Origin: Gossypium raimondii
Lineage: Eukaryota; Streptophyta; Magnoliopsida; Malvales; Malvaceae
Direction: 5' to 3'
Length of the DNA stretch: 64,000 nucleotides
NCBI RefSeq assembly: GCF_025698545.1
Contig: NC_068565.1
Span: 3,286,001 to 3,350,000 of the forward strand
Shown in pieces: positions 36,206 to 47,036 of the stretch. A program made the position numbers and the translations under genes. The notes beneath the pieces are model-generated. The model saw nothing but the letters and a program-made list of their open reading frames with translations. It did no database searches and had not been told where the DNA came from. Position 1 is the stretch's first letter, and each line of letters opens with the position of its first letter.

Positions 36206-36409
36206 TCGTTGTCATTGTATCTATCTTGAATCATGCACTCCTTTCCATTCATATATTTCTCCAAAAATAATATTGTTTCAGCCAACCTCAGTTCATCCTT
36301 TCTAGGAGATCATTATTGAGAAAAAACAGAACCATTCAAGTTTAATTTTAGGAAAATTAAAAGATTCTTTATATCTATTTTAGTTTTATCCTGTTTGATT
36401 TGGAAAGAA

Positions 36410-36867
36410 TGTCACGGGGCTAGACCTTTCGTCTCGCAAACCGTGCGGCCTTAGGCGATCCGTTTGCTCCAAACTCGCCTAAGTCAGCCTTTACGCCCAA
36501 AAGTGAGGATTCCTTAGAACTCCTCCAAGGCACCAATTTGTATAGCGGAAGCGATTGTGCCAAAAGAAGCTACAAGAGAACAACAGAAAGAGCGCTCGCA
36601 AAGTGTTTGAGTAAATGCTCTCAATTCTTATTCACAAAGAATAATGAAACAATTCAGTTATTAATAAGAATTTTGAGAGTATTCACTCAAACTTTTCTCT
36701 CAAGTGTTCTTGTTTTTGTTCTTATTTCAAGGCTCGTTCTTACTTCGTTCTTCTGCTGTTCTTCGTGGAAACCTTAAGGGAATTCTGTTGAATCCTTTAT
36801 TGTTGTGAGTTAAGCTGACTTGGGCATTTTACTGTTGAATCCTTTATTACTGCAAGTTAGGCTAACA
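36410..36867. mobile_element. LTR-like insertion in intron 2 of pseudogene 3
   Basis: Absent from the matching intron of gene 2, where TTTGATTT..ACACAAGG is continuous. It starts TGTCACGGGGCTAGACC and ends GGCTAACA, as an LTR would, and is 458 bp. It contains two copies of TTACTGTTGAATCC-like sequence near the end. I could not find a clean target duplication, so it may be a truncated LTR. Confidence 0.55.
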
Positions 36868-36899
36868 CAAGGGAACAATGGGAATATCAAATAATTAAA

Positions 36900-38108
36900 G
36901 GGTAAACTACCAAAATAGTCACTTTTGTTTGCCTTAGGTTACATTTTAGTCACTTATATTTGAAATGTTACGTTTTAGTCACTTACGTTATCGTGTTGTA
37001 ACATTTTAGTCACTGATAGACCTGTCCATGGGCCGGGCGGCCCGGCCCGACCCGATGGCCCGCCCGAAATATGGGAGGGTTTGGGTAAAAATATAGGCCC
37101 GAAATATGGGCTTGGGCAAAATTTTGGGCCCGTTTAAAAAATGGGCAGGGCCTCGGGCAAGATTTTTTTGGCCCGGGCCCGGCCCGAAAAATATTAAATA
37201 TATATATTTTTTATTTTTAAAATATAATAGTTTTTTATTTTAAGTTTATTTACTTTCATTTCCTTGACTAGTATTACAAAATAATAATAATAAAACATCA
37301 AGTTTGTTTTACTAATCAAATGTTAGACTTTGTTACAACAATTAATACAATTAATACAATTAATAATTTGATAAATTTACTAATCAAATGTTAGATTTTA
37401 TTACAACAATTAATACAATTAATACAATTACTAATTTGATAAATTTACTAATCAAATGTTAGATTTTATTACAACAATTAATACAATTAACAATTAATAA
37501 TTTGATAATTTTACTAACAATTAATTTTAATAACAATTAGTTTTAATTTTATTAAAAATAATTTTAATTTTAATTTTAATTAAAAACGGTCGGGCAAAGC
37601 AGCTCAGCCCCATATTTTTTCTTCGGCCGGGCCTAGGCAAAATCTCGTGCCCATATTTGGCCAGTGGGACTAGTAAACGGCTGAAATTTTTTTGTGGGTC
37701 TACCTACCATGGACAGTCTAGTCACCGAGTTGTTAATTGTTGACAATGGTGTATCAGTAAGTTGATGTGGCACCTTAAATCATCATTTTAAACGAAAATT
37801 TTAGGTTAAATTCTACAATTGGTCCCTATATTTTTTCATTTTCAACAATTTAAAAAAACATAAAAGAAAAAATTAAATTGCTCCAAACGAAAAAATATGG
37901 GGACCGATTGTGTAAATTAACCTAGAATTTTGTTTGAAATGATGATTTAACGTACACATCGATTCTTATACGCTTAATAGAAACTAACGGCTCAATGACT
38001 AAAATGTTACAACGTGATAACATAAGTGACTAAAACGTAACATTTCAAACATAAGTGACTAAAATGTAACTTGAGCCATACAAAAGTGACTATTTTGGTA
38101 GTTTACCC
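36900..38108. mobile_element. Mutator-type non-autonomous element (9-bp TSD)
   Basis: Long terminal inverted repeats of about 110 bp run GGGTAAACTACCAAAATAGTCAC at the left and the reverse complement at the right. It is flanked by the 9-bp direct repeat ATAATTAAA (36891-36899 and 38109-38117). A 9-bp duplication with long inverted repeats indicates Mutator/MULE. No transposase frame. It sits inside intron 2 of pseudogene 3 and itself hosts a hAT-like element. Confidence 0.85.
37017..37720. mobile_element. hAT-like MITE nested in the Mutator-type element
   Basis: Ends TAGACCTGTCCATGG and CCATGGACAGTCTA are inverted. The flanking 8-bp repeats GTCACTGA (37009-37016) and GTCACCGA (37721-37728) match at 7 of 8 positions, as expected for hAT. 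It has a GC-rich GGCCCGGCCCG block near the left and three tandem copies of an AT-rich unit of about 60-70 bp (about 37310-37500). No transposase. Confidence 0.8.
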
Positions 38109-38525
38109 ATAATTAAATTGCTAATTCAAAGTTAATTGCATAAATTAGCGAATGTATGTGGTTTAAGGAGGATGAAACTGTCACACGCATAGACATTTCG
38201 AGAATGTAGATAATAAGTTGATTTTACAAAGCACTGATGTTTTCCAATATTTTTTTCTTGAAAGATTTATTCCTCATACTGAGGCTCTTCTTTGGGATAC
38301 CTTGTTTGCTTGTGCTTGTAACTTACAAATGGAGAAGAAGCATTTATGTTGAATTATACTCAAGTAGTAAGTGATGAATATAATCAATGTATGTTATTTA
38401 AAAGAGTTATCAGTACATGTATTTATACAGCAGTGATAGCTGCAACTACTAACTAACTAACTACTGCAACTTCCTTAGCTAACTAACTGCTTACTAACTA
38501 CTAACTTGACAACTGACTAACTTCC

Positions 38526-40400
38526 TTATAATGCTCTAACATTCTCCTGGTTTTCTCTTTTTCTTAAAGCAACCGCCTCATCTTTAGTTGTTACTCGAAG
38601 AGCACTGCGCAGACCTACAAACTGCTTGGGAGCTAGAGGCTTAGTAAGCACATCGGTAATCTGATTAGCAGACGGAACAAAATTGACCTGAAGGGATCCA
38701 TCGGTAACCTTTTCTCGAACAAAGTGATGGTCAATTTCAATATGTTTTACTCTTGCATGATTCGTTGGATTGGCTGACATGGACACTGTAGACGTGTTGT
38801 CACACCAGACTGTTGGTGCATGGACCATGCAAACTCCTATCTCATTTAGTAACTATCGAATCCACAATAATTCAGAAACGCAACCAGCCAAGCAGCGATA
38901 TTCAGCCTCTGTAGAAGACCTGGACACAACAGGTTGTTTTTTCGAGCACCATGCTATCGGATTTAGTCCGAGAAAGATAACATAACCCGTGGTAGATCGC
39001 CTGTCTTCAATAGAAGAGGCCCAGTCCGCATCGGAGTAACAGACTAACTTGAAATGTCCACTCGAAAAGAACAACCCATGATCTATTGTTCCAGCTAAGT
39101 AATGGAGAACACACTTAACGGCTTTCCAGTGAGCTTCACTAGGCGAGTTCATATACTGGCTTAGCTTATTAACGCAAAAGGAGAGATCGGGTCTTGTAAC
39201 ACACAGATATTGCAGCATCCCTGTAGTGCTACGATAGAGATGTTCATCAACTGTCTGACCACCATCAGAGGCTATCAGTTTAGGATAGCTGATCATAGGA
39301 GTTGGTGTGTTAGCAGCACCCTCCATCCCTGTCTTCTAGAGAATGTCCTGAACATACTTTCGTTGAGTGAGAAGCAGACCATGAGGCATGTGCTGCACCT
39401 CAATGCCAAGAAAAAACTGAGAGGATCCAAATCTTAAGAGCAAACTGTTTGTGTAACTGACATACCACATCATCAATAGCTTGATTGGAGTTACTAGTAA
39501 GAATAATGTCATCAACATATGCCATGAGAAATAGCTGATTTGAGCCAGAACGCCGAATGAACAATGAAAGGTCTGCCTTGGATGCGCAAAACCCCAGCTT
39601 ATTCACCACAAATTGTTGAAGTGTGTGAAACCAGGCACGAGACACCTGACGCAGTCCATACAATGCATTGTTTAACTTACATACCAATTTACCATTCGAG
39701 CCACATACTTCAAAACCTGGTGGTTGATCCATAAAGACTTCTTCATCAAGCTGTCCATTGAGGAACGCATTATTCACGTCCACCTGTCGTAGTGACCATC
39801 CTTTCATGATTGCAACAACAAGAACCGTTCGTATAGTAATAGCTCGAACTACTGGGCTGAACGTGTCTCGAAAATTAGTCCCAGCATGTTGAGAGAAGCC
39901 TTTTGCTACTAACCGAGCTTTGTACCTTTCTATAGTACCATCTACTTTCTTTTCACCTTGAACAGCCACTTACAGCCAACAGTTTTCCGTTGAAGAGGTA
40001 GATTACACAGTGTCCAGGTGTTATTTCGAATAAGTGCATTCAACTCATCAAGAATTGCTTCTTTCCAGAGAGGTTGTGCCATAACAGTATGAATGTCTGG
40101 AGGAACTTCAGATGACAAGGAAACACCACTTATGTATGCTTTTGGCTTAAAAATGCCAGCTTTGCTGCGGGTTACCATAGCATGGGTGTTTTGTAGAGTA
40201 GGAATGAGAGATGAGACAGGGATGGAGACAGACTGTGACTGAGAGGTTGACGCATTTAAGGGAGTAGTTGACATGGGAGAAATAGAGGGACCATGGTGTG
40301 AATGGACAGGAGAGTTAGGTAGGCATGATGGTAAGGTCAAACTAGGTTGGCTAAGACACTGAGGCTGTACAGGAGAATGTAAGATAGGAGCTAGAACCAT
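38526..40400 (-). pseudogene. Copia reverse transcriptase and RNase H
   Basis: Reverse transcriptase motifs FSPVVRAITIRTVLVVA, RQVDVNNAFLNGQLDEEVFM, YGLRQVSRAW and the active-site YVDDIIL occur in 39969-39400. The frame then shifts (FFLGIEVQHM in another frame) and a stop lies between QDIL and KTGMEGA near 39330. RNase H follows (RPDLSFCVNKLSQYM, SDADWASSIEDRRSTTG, SSTEAEYR at about 39326-38853) and its C-terminal part continues near 38828-38526. Confidence 0.9.
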
Positions 40401-40610
40401 TAGCCTGGAGCTAGTGTGAGGGGTTGTAGAGGCTGAGGGCGGTTTGAAGCAAACTACTTGGAACCCAGACTGATTTTCATAAAACGTGATATGCCTAGCT
40501 ATGTAAACCCGACCATTGCTATCTTGACACCTGTACCCTTTATGACTAGTAGAGTAGCTAAGAAAAATGCAAGGAATAGACCGAAACTGAAGTTTGTTTT
40601 TATTATAGGG

Positions 40611-41801
40611 TCAGGGATTTGGAAAGCATAAACAACCAAATGTTTTAAGGAAGGAATAGTTGGGTTTGTTTTGAAAAAGTTTTTCATAAGGAGAGATAGA
40701 TCCTAAAGGTGCAGATGGTAACCTGTTAATTTGATATACAGCGTTGCTAAAGGCATCGTTCCAATATGACACTGGCATTGCTGCATGAACAAGCATAGAA
40801 AGTCCAGTTTGAACTATCTGGCGATGCTTGCGTTCAACCAAGCCATTCTGAGCTGATGTGTGGGGACAGGTGAGCCTATGCAAAATTCCATGTTGAGCAA
40901 GATACAGTCGAAGAGCTTGGAACTCACCCCCACCATCTATTTGGAGTGATCGAAGGTTCATACCAAGGGTTCTCTCAGCTTGCTTGTGAAAGAGAGGAAA
41001 AATAGTAGCAACATCCGACTTCTTATGCATAAAGTATAACCATGTAAATCTTGTAAAAGCATCTGTAAATGCTACATAATATCGAAACCCATTGGATGTT
41101 ACTGGTGCTGGACCCCAGACATCTGCTGTAACAAGCTGCAAAGGTGCCGTATATCGAGTTTCAGAGGAGGGCAAAGGCTGTTTATGTTCTTTGCCTAAAC
41201 GACATGCCACACATGCAAAGGAATCTTTATTATTATCAAAAGCCAGATTACAACTTTGTAACGCTTTAATCAGTACATTTCTGCAGGGATGGCCTAGCCT
41301 AGCATGTCACAGACTTAGAGGCGTTGGAGCATGAGTTTGAAAACAACTAACTGGCTGTCGATATTGATTATTCATACGACTTTTGTTGAAGCAAAGCTTA
41401 TACAGACCCTGATGAACTGGACCTTGAAGAAGCACTTCCTTGGTCTTTAAGTCTCGAACTTGACATTGTGATGGAAGAAATTCAAACATCACCTGATTGT
41501 CTCTGGTGAACTTAGACACAAAAAGCAAATTCTTAGTTATACCAGGAGTATATAACAAGGACTTCATGTAAAGTGGTCGTGTCTTAGTAATAAGAGTTGA
41601 CTGACCAGAACGCAACACAAGCAGGGAGTTACCATTGCCCACATACACCCTACCTGGTCCAGGACGAGAGGTGGTATCACCAATGGACTCCATCGAGTGG
41701 GTGAGGTGATGTGTCGCCTCAAAATCAGGATACCAGGCAGAATCTCCAACCGTATCCGGAGTGACAATCATTGCATGTGGTGACGGAGCAGGCACAGTCA
41801 C
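40611..41801 (-). pseudogene. Copia protease and integrase region
   Basis: The protease site reads WYPDFEATHHLT, where copia proteases normally have D-S-G-A-T. Two changes (Ser to Phe, Gly to Glu) fit C-to-T/G-to-A mutation. Integrase follows with a catalytic-core pattern: Asp in LVTADVWGP, Asp in LQIDGGGEFQ and Glu in GLVERKHRQ. The frame shifts near 41300 and again around 40610. Confidence 0.85.
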
Positions 41802-41810
41802 AGACGGACC

Positions 41811-42826
41811 CTATTGCACTGAATTACTAACAAAGGAGTTTGGCCAGCTAGAGGAAGAAGATACCTGATATGACCAGTTAGGGGATGGAACCATTGAAGG
41901 AGCAATCATACAAACATTAGCTTGTGGAGAGGGTCTGTAGTTTGTGCTCCTGTAGGATGAATCGAATCGGTAGTAGCAACGGTCCACAAGATGCTCGAGT
42001 TTACCACACAATTGACATTGAAATCGTGTGTTAGAAGAGCGACCACGACACGACCACGAGAGTTAGATGGCCGATAAGCTGGTGTGGAACTATCTGTAGC
42101 AGAACCAGCAGGCAGCTGCAAAACAAGGTTCGTAGAGCTAGGGACCTCAGCCAGTAACACTTGCTGTCGAGACTTAGCATCAATCAGCATAGTCATGACA
42201 CTCTGAAGGCTGTACAGCGTTGGGCTGGCTACAATGATGGACACGATTGGCTCATACTCAGCTGGTAGCCCGTTTAAAATCACTGTGATATGCTCATGTT
42301 CGCTGATGATTTCCCCACAACCAGCAAAGTTATCACAAAAACCTTTAACCTTCATTAAAAACTCTCGCATAGATAGATCACCTTTGCGTTGTGAATGCAA
42401 AGCATGACGATAGAACATTAGCCGCGAAGTAGACTTACTTTCATTCAAGGATACGATAGCGTTCCAGATCTGTGCACTCATATCTAATCCAATAAGATGA
42501 GGTAAAACTGTTGGACTCACTGATGTCAAGAGCCAAGAAGCAAGTGCACTATCTTGCTGTTCAAACCTTTCAAAGTTAACATTCTCTTGAGGCACCCCAT
42601 TATCATCAAGAACCGTTGAAGGAGGCGGAACAGTATGTAAATCAAGAAATCTTTGCAGTTTATAAGTTTTTACAGCGAAAAGAATTTGCTGATGCCACAA
42701 AAGGTAGTTAGAATCATCAAGAAGCACACTAACCTTCTTTGTGGAGAAAAACTTACTATCAACAATACCAGCAGATGGTTGAGAAGCCATCGAGGGAACA
42801 GCAGAGGGACTCAACGAAGGATCCAT
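41811..42826 (-). pseudogene. Copia gag with zinc knuckle
   Basis: Starts at 42826 (MDPSLSPSAVPSMASQ). It has FSTKKVSVLLDDSNYLLWHQ, then the gag core, and a CCHC knuckle (CQLCGKLEHLVDRC) near 42015-41980. The knuckle is in a different frame from the N-terminal 280 codons, so there is a frameshift near 42010-42060. In an intact element this protein forms the particle and binds the RNA. Confidence 0.85.
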
Positions 42827-44110
42827 GCGAACAACAGAAGTACTTAACCCAGGAAAAAACTAACATCTGATACCATGTTGAATTATACTCAAGTAGTAAG
42901 TGATGAATATAATCAATGTATGTTATTTAGAAGAGTTATCAGTACATGTATTTATACAGCAGTGATAGCTGCAACTACTAACTAACTAACTGCTGCAACT
43001 TCCTTAGCTAACTAACTGCTTACTAACTACTAACTTGACAACTGACTAATTTCCTTATAATGCTCTAACAATTTATCTATGGATGATAAGATTGAAGAGT
43101 TCCTTCAAAACTACAATTTAGCTCCTATCAGATACTCTTTCAAAGAATTTAAAAAAATGACTAAAATTTTTAAAGATAAATTAGGTGAAGGAGGTTTTGG
43201 TTCAGTACTTCAGTGTTTAAAGAAAAGCTTCGTAGTAGACATAATGTGGCAGTAAAATTATTGGGCAAATCAAATGGTAATGGCCAAGATTTTATAAATG
43301 AAGTTGCTTCTATCGGGAGAATTCATCATGCTAATGTGGCAAAACTTATTGGATTTTGTGTGGAGGGATCAAAGCAAGCTTTAATATATAACTTCATGTC
43401 CAATGGATCTTTAGATAAAATCATATTTACAGAAGAAAATAAGAATACTTTGGGTTGGAAAAAATATTTGATATTGCACTTGGGGTGGCTTGAGGAATTC
43501 ACTACTTGCATCAAGGATGTGACATGCAAATTCTTCATTTTGATATCAAGCCACACAATATTCTTCTCGATGAGAGTTTTAATCCAAAAATTTCTGATTT
43601 TGGTCTTGCTAAATTGTATTCAATAAATGATAGTATTGTCTCTCTCACTGCAGCACGAGGAACAATAGGATATATTGCTCCTACATTGGTTTACAAAAAT
43701 CTTGTTGGCATCTCATACAAAGCTGATGTTTAGAGTTTTGGAATGTTACTAAGGGAAATGGTAGGAAGGAGAAAGAATGTGAATGCATTTGCTGACCACA
43801 CTAGTTAAATATATTTTCCATCTTGGATTTATGACCGGTTGGATCAAGGAGAAGACATGGAGTTGGGAGATGTTTCTGACGATGAAAAAGTAATGGTGAA
43901 GAAGATGATAATAACAGCCTTTTGGTGTATACAATTAATTCCTTCTGATCGTCCTTCAATGAGTAAAGTCTTAAAGATGCTTGAATTTGATGTTGAACTC
44001 CTTGAAATGCCTCCTAAACCATTCCATCAACTTCCTCTTGAAACATGAATGGAAGTTGATAGCTGTGAGAACTCTAACGATGAGCCAAGTACATCAAATG
44101 TCATGTAAGA

Positions 44111-45590
44111 TTAGAAACACTTCATTTAATTATCTCACCTTTTAGCTTTATATTATTTTGCCATATATATATTAGTATCATATTATGTGTGCCGCATATG
44201 TAACTAGATAAGTATAGTTAAAAAACTTTTACATGTGTTAAATTATTGTTCATAATTACCAATTTTCCTTAGGCTATATGTTCAGTATTAAGTATTTAAA
44301 TTTAAATCATAATTGAAATTATATATAAATTAAAAGGAAAATATATGAATAGATTTTTGTGTTAATTTAGTTTAGGTTTGGTTGAATTGAGTTGATGAGA
44401 TGAGATAATTAAAATTTTTATTTTCGGATAAATCTTTTGCCTTAGATCAAGACTTGTGTGATTGCATTGAAGAGGAGTTTATGGGAGAACTCTGTGCATA
44501 AAGCATCGATTCTTTAGGTGCAGGTGAGTCAAAAGAGAATCCATTGTGATGTAGATGTTAGATGACTTGTTTACTTTTTCGTTGTTATGATGATTGAGTC
44601 TGTATTTTTTTACAATTTTTGTTGCCAATCTTTTCTTTTTAATTTTAATTGAAGTTATAATTAATTTTACAATTTGTACATTAGTTATAGATGAAATAAA
44701 TAATAATAATAATAATAATAATTAAACATTAATAAAAATAAAATAAAATAATTATTTTAAATTTATTATCATGACCCTTTTAATTTATAAGGCTGAAAAA
44801 TAAAAAACAGTCAGAGGATTTTCTCATATTAGTCTAATAGATAATTTTGACGGGTTGAATATTGAATTAAATCTAGACATTAAATCAAGCAAATAACCAT
44901 TTATCCTTTTCTTTTAAAGTTGAATAAAATATTAAATTTAAAAATAAATTCAAAGAAAATAATGTTGGTATAAAAATAAATTAGGATTTGCTCTAATCTA
45001 ATTTTATTTAACTAAATAACATTTATATTATGCAACTTATATATAAAAAATATTAAATTAATATAAATATCAGTTTGAAAATTATAATTAGTGTAATAGA
45101 TAGTGTTTGACAATCTCATTTTGGTATTGATGCCTCCATTCTTATCTTCAATCAAAACCATAAAACTTATATTTCGTGTTGACTCAGATTTTGTTGTGTT
45201 TCAGCTTATTTCATTTAATATCTGCTTTCAATCTCTCATTAACCTCTCATATTAAATTTTGGTCCTCGAATCTAGAGGGGCATGGCTCTGACCCCCTAAA
45301 ATATAAAATTGTTATTTAAGCTTTTAAATATTTTAAAAAATTTTAAATTAGTAAAAGTAAAATTATACATTGACCCCTTAAAATTATAAAAATTCGATTT
45401 AATCTTTTAAAAATTAAAATTTTATTCGACTCCCTTAAAAGATTGATCTGACTTCGCCCCTGCCTCCACTAAATTAGAATACTTGATAATTCATCAACAT
45501 CTTATACATATAATGTCAAACATGTCATTCACTTCCACGAACATATTATTAATATGAAATATCATCAAAATATGCTAAAAAAGTTAAGTC
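44111..45590. other. 3' flank of pseudogene 3 and AT-rich sequence, no gene seen
   Basis: Mostly AT-rich, with a short (AAT)n run near 44701-44724. A segment at about 45270-45470 begins GAGGGGCATGGCTCTGACC and ends near CTGACTTCGCCCCTGCC; these ends are imperfectly inverted, suggesting an old MITE, but I found no target duplication. No protein motif seen. Confidence 0.45.
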
Positions 45591-45591
45591 A

Positions 45592-45730
45592 CACTACAGG
45601 AATTTGAGGACTCCGCGGAGTTTATTAGTGGCGTTTGTCCGATAAATGGCTGCTAAAAACCGTCAAAAAAAATGGATTATTGGGGTTCAGAAATTAAACG
45701 CCTTTATATGTAACGATTGATGACATTTAT
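45592..45730. mobile_element. CACTA terminal remnant
   Basis: Contains CACTACAGGAATTTGAGG followed by TTATTAGTGGCGTTTGTCC..GGCTGCTAAAAA. This resembles the CACTA end and GCGGC subterminal motif of the element at 51248-58510, but of a different family (CACTACAGG). The other end is missing. Confidence 0.5.
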
Positions 45731-45779
45731 GATATAACGTTGGTTGAGGGTGGATCGATTTTTTGTTAAATTTTATTAT

Positions 45780-46376
45780 CTCAAATTCGAGTTTGCAAAT
45801 GAGGCATGAATCCAAATGAAACCAAAAGATTTTTAAATGTGGCTTGCGACGTATTGGGCTGGAATATTCCTTCCTTGATGAATTGTTTAGTGTAATTGTT
45901 ATGGAAGACCATGACTAATTGTTTAGTGTAAAACAATACAATTCATGTGCCAAAAACGTCCAAAGGAATTTTATTGGTTTAATTACTTTGATTTCTCAAA
46001 GTTTCAGAAGCTTTCATTTACCCTAAACAAAACGTTTCAGTGCTTTCATATTTCCTTGATATTTAAAACTTGATTCCACACTACTTACGTATTAAACTTG
46101 ACTTGTCTTGAACATCATTTATTGTAGTTGGGATAATTAAGATGATAGAGATTTGTCTAAAATTATTAAACTTGTTATCAATTTCAGAAAGATTTTCTTT
46201 TGGGTTAGTAAATTAGGTAGTTCTAAGGCGAAGTTATAATTATTTTTTCATAGTCGTCGACATTAAATTACATCATTAATAAATATGATGCTTTTAAAAA
46301 TTAAAAATTAAGTTTAAGTCTCATTCTTTTAAAGAAATCTTGTGTTACTTAAACATACATTGAAAGCTGTTTTAAG
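45780..46376 (+). repeat. Orphan copy of receptor-kinase 5' flank
   Basis: 45780-45890 matches flank sequence at 4675-4770 and 5925-5995. 45900-46370 matches 18640-19100, which lies upstream of gene 2. The match resumes after the LINE insertion (GGTTTGATTCTATATATAT at 46979; compare 19161). No kinase gene follows, so this marks a duplicated unit whose gene is gone or moved. Confidence 0.7.
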
Positions 46377-46379
46377 TTT

Positions 46380-46946
46380 TTTTTTTTATCTCAATCAAAT
46401 TATTACACATTTACGCATTTGTAAATAATATTAAAATCTACAAAATGCAGCAATCCCCCACGAAAAGTGTCCATCACCCAAGTACAAAACACCAAAATCT
46501 CATATCGATAACATCATAATTTCATACCACTAGACTCCAAAACCCCCCTCTGTTAATCTGCCCTCTAAAAAAATTGTGCAAGCAACCAAAACATATGCCC
46601 CATATAACCAAGAATCCTTTAGGCACTAACTGCTAACCAATTCTTCAGAAGAAACACAACAACATCACTCAATATATATTCACCACCATGCCTTTTTATT
46701 CTAGCTAACGCCAGAGCATAAGCCATCTCATTTCCGTGCTTCTTAGCTTTCGAGAAGGAAACATTACCTACTCTAACCATCTGTTTTCAATATCCTTGAA
46801 GATAGATTGCAGCATCCACGGTCTCAACCTTTCGAGAAAGAAACATTATCTACTCTAACCATTCTGTTCTCAAACATTACCTACACTAATGCCTCATTTG
46901 ATCCAATCTCAATGATTAGAGAGTCTTTACCTTTCCAGCTCATTCC
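46380..46946 (-). mobile_element. 5'-truncated LINE tail with RNase H-like remnant
   Basis: The left edge is a T-run (poly(A) on the minus strand). TAAGTTT occurs on both sides (46373-46379 and 46947-46953) as a probable target duplication. The minus-strand frame around 46740-46640 reads KHGNEMAYALALARIKRHGG, typical of the last part of plant LINE RNase H domains (GNE-AH-LA). It is absent from the homologous flank of gene 2, so it is an insertion. Confidence 0.6.
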
Positions 46947-46983
46947 TAAGTTTATTAATATAATTTATAACTCAAAAGGTTTG

Positions 46984-46986
<3 letters not shown>

Positions 46987-47034
<48 letters not shown>
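46987..47034. repeat. (TA)n microsatellite
   Basis: About 24 uninterrupted TA units. The equivalent place upstream of gene 2 (19172) has only about 5 units. Confidence 0.95.

Positions 47035-47036
<2 letters not shown>

Larger units (their letters stand above)
38347..43070 (-). mobile_element. Ty1/copia retrotransposon, nearly full length, TSD ATTTA
   Basis: 4724 bp. Two 195-bp LTRs (38347-38541 and 42876-43070) start TGTTGAATTATAC and end GCTCTAACA as read on +, and differ at three positions. ATTTA flanks both sides (38342-38346 and 43071-43075). The primer site after the right LTR (minus strand TGGTATCAGATG) resembles initiator-Met tRNA sites. A purine-rich tract (AAAACCAGGAGAA) precedes the left LTR. 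Coding is on the minus strand in the order gag, protease, integrase, reverse transcriptase, RNase H, with frameshifts and stops. It is inserted in the kinase exon of pseudogene 3 and is probably unable to move on its own. Confidence 0.95.
34801..44110 (+). pseudogene. LRK10L-type receptor kinase, gene 3, broken and transposon-split
   Basis: Third cluster member. Exon 1 (34801-35532) starts with a good signal peptide ([15 protein letters not shown]) but an extra T near 34926 shifts the frame after CGST. The ectodomain frame resumes at about 35033. Exon 2 (35950-36023) and its splice sites are intact. Intron 2 is swollen to 2.2 kb by insertions. Exon 3 starts at 38265 and is cut at 38346 by a copia element; it resumes at 43071 with the ATTTA duplication. 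Further damage: an 8-bp insertion after the Gly-rich loop (about 43205), a 1-bp deletion and TGA near 43470-43492, TAG at about 43731, TAA in the TSQ region (about 43806) and TGA near 44046. Motifs [11 protein letters not shown] and the C-lobe are still recognisable. It is non-functional as a kinase. Confidence 0.9.

Noticed and set aside
38770..38985. Small + strand frame
   Set aside because: It is antisense to the copia RNase H coding region.
45270..45470. MITE with inverted GAGGGGCATGG / GCGAAGTCAG ends
   Set aside because: The ends match poorly and I found no target duplication; recorded only as a possibility in the spacer entry.
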